This document shows positions 32,938 to 33,411 of a stretch of DNA of 33,411 bases, one piece after another. Source of the DNA: an uncultured Tissierellia bacterium (lineage in GTDB: Bacteria; Bacillota; Clostridia; Tissierellales; Tissierellaceae); assembly GCA_946402705.1 (NCBI GenBank), contig CAMIXG010000015.1, forward strand, positions 1 to 33,411, in the 5' to 3' direction. The notes below the pieces were generated by a model. The model saw only the letters and a list, made by a program, of their open reading frames with translations, did no database searches and was not told where the DNA came from. Within the stretch, counting starts at the first letter, position 1. Each line of letters begins with the position of its first letter. The position numbers and the translations under genes are program-made.

Positions 32938-33411
32938 TTCTAAGTATATTTATATCCTTGCCTTCCATAATCCTATTCATATTTCTAACTGAACACATTT
33001 TTCCGCACATCGTGCAGCTATCTTCATGCTCTGGAGTACTTTCCTTTCTATATCTTCTAGCTTTTTCACTATCTATTGCAAGTTCAAACATTTTCTCCCA
33101 GTCTAACTTCTGTCTAGCCCTACTCATATCCAGATCCCACTGATTTGCATACTTGATACCCTTACCTAAATCTCCAGCATGAGCTGCTATCTTACAGGCT
33201 ATAATGCCTTCCTTCATATCTTCCTCGCTTGGAAGTCTCAAATGCTCAGCTGGAGTTACATAACATAGAAAATCTACTCCATATCTACTCGCTATTGCTC
33301 CTCCTATAGCAGATGTTATATGGTCATAACCTGGAGCTACATCTGTAACTATAGGCCCTAATACATAAAATGGTGCATTATGGCAAAGTCTTTTAGCCAG
33401 TAGTACATTGG
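32927..33411 (-). CDS. thiC: Phosphomethylpyrimidine synthase ThiC (C-terminal part, runs off window)
   Basis: The last 161 or so residues are present. They include the conserved [41 protein letters not shown] and the C-terminal cysteine motif CTMCGKMC. ThiC is a radical SAM enzyme that rearranges aminoimidazole ribotide to the thiamine pyrimidine. The cysteine spacing is CX2CX3C, one residue shorter than the CX2CX4C of the Escherichia coli and plant enzymes as I remember it. The start, and any TPP riboswitch, lie beyond the window. Confidence 0.95.
   Translation of the reverse strand, partial: NVLLAKRLCHNAPFYVLGPIVTDVAPGYDHITSAIGGAIASRYGVDFLCYVTPAEHLRLPSEEDMKEGIIACKIAAHAGDLGKGIKYANQWDLDMSRARQKLDWEKMFELAIDSEKARRYRKESTPEHEDSCTMCGKMCSVRNMNRIMEGKDINILRNED

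Noticed and set aside
1..33411. Insertion sequences, prophage, CRISPR arrays, tRNA or rRNA genes
   Set aside because: I saw no transposase, integrase or phage gene, no regularly spaced repeats, and no tRNA or rRNA signature sequences in the gaps between genes.

Overview
The window is AT-rich, densely packed DNA from a low-GC anaerobic Firmicute, most likely a clostridial or Tissierellales-type amino-acid fermenter. This rests on a butyryl-CoA-type acyl-CoA dehydrogenase, the redox sensor Rex, an oxygen-sensitive glycyl-radical hydroxyproline dehydratase, clostridial ECF vitamin transporters and strong AGGAGG ribosome binding sites. The genus cannot be fixed from sequence alone. Nearly all genes lie on the minus strand; the plus-strand ones are the ABC-F ATPase, the XRE-cupin regulator and a surface phosphatase. 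I see no mobile element, prophage, CRISPR array, tRNA or rRNA.

Layout, low to high coordinate. (1) 1-7400: the 5' end of an acyl-CoA dehydrogenase gene, rex, a YdiF-like ABC-F gene, an Lrp/AsnC regulator and the operon tsaE-tsaB-rimI-tsaD. This matches the tsaE-tsaB-rimI-tsaD-ydiF-rex order I remember from Bacillus. Between the ABC-F gene and the Lrp gene lies a cluster of DnaA boxes, two of them perfect. (2) 7400-15430: a trans-4-hydroxy-L-proline locus. It holds a Gate-domain membrane protein, the HypD activase, HypD, proC, and an NSS-family sodium symporter with a 34-residue single-span partner not previously listed. An XRE-cupin regulator is divergent, and a consensus promoter inside an inverted repeat drives the operon. 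HypD makes pyrroline-5-carboxylate and ProC reduces it to proline. (3) 15489-17150: a secreted SLH protein with a CX5R phosphatase domain. (4) 17209-22165: an unknown helical protein, a DivPAP2 protein and a YknXYZ-like adaptor-ATPase-permease exporter. The exporter promoter carries three direct repeats at exact 11-bp spacing. (5) 22166-24560: a cysteine desulfurase, a riboflavin ECF S-component (RibU) under an FMN riboswitch, and a small unknown protein. (6) 24617-33411: an amidohydrolase, a GNAT acetyltransferase, tex, prfB with its programmed +1 frameshift, secA, and thiW/thiC (thiC runs off the end).

Most of this is core housekeeping. The accessory interest lies in the hydroxyproline locus and its small transporter partner, the DnaA-box cluster, the response-regulator-like repeats, the layered FMN riboswitch platform and the SLH-phosphatase fusion. 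Several start codons were moved to the ATG that has a properly spaced ribosome binding site (Lrp, HypD activase, 73-residue protein, Tex, SecA).
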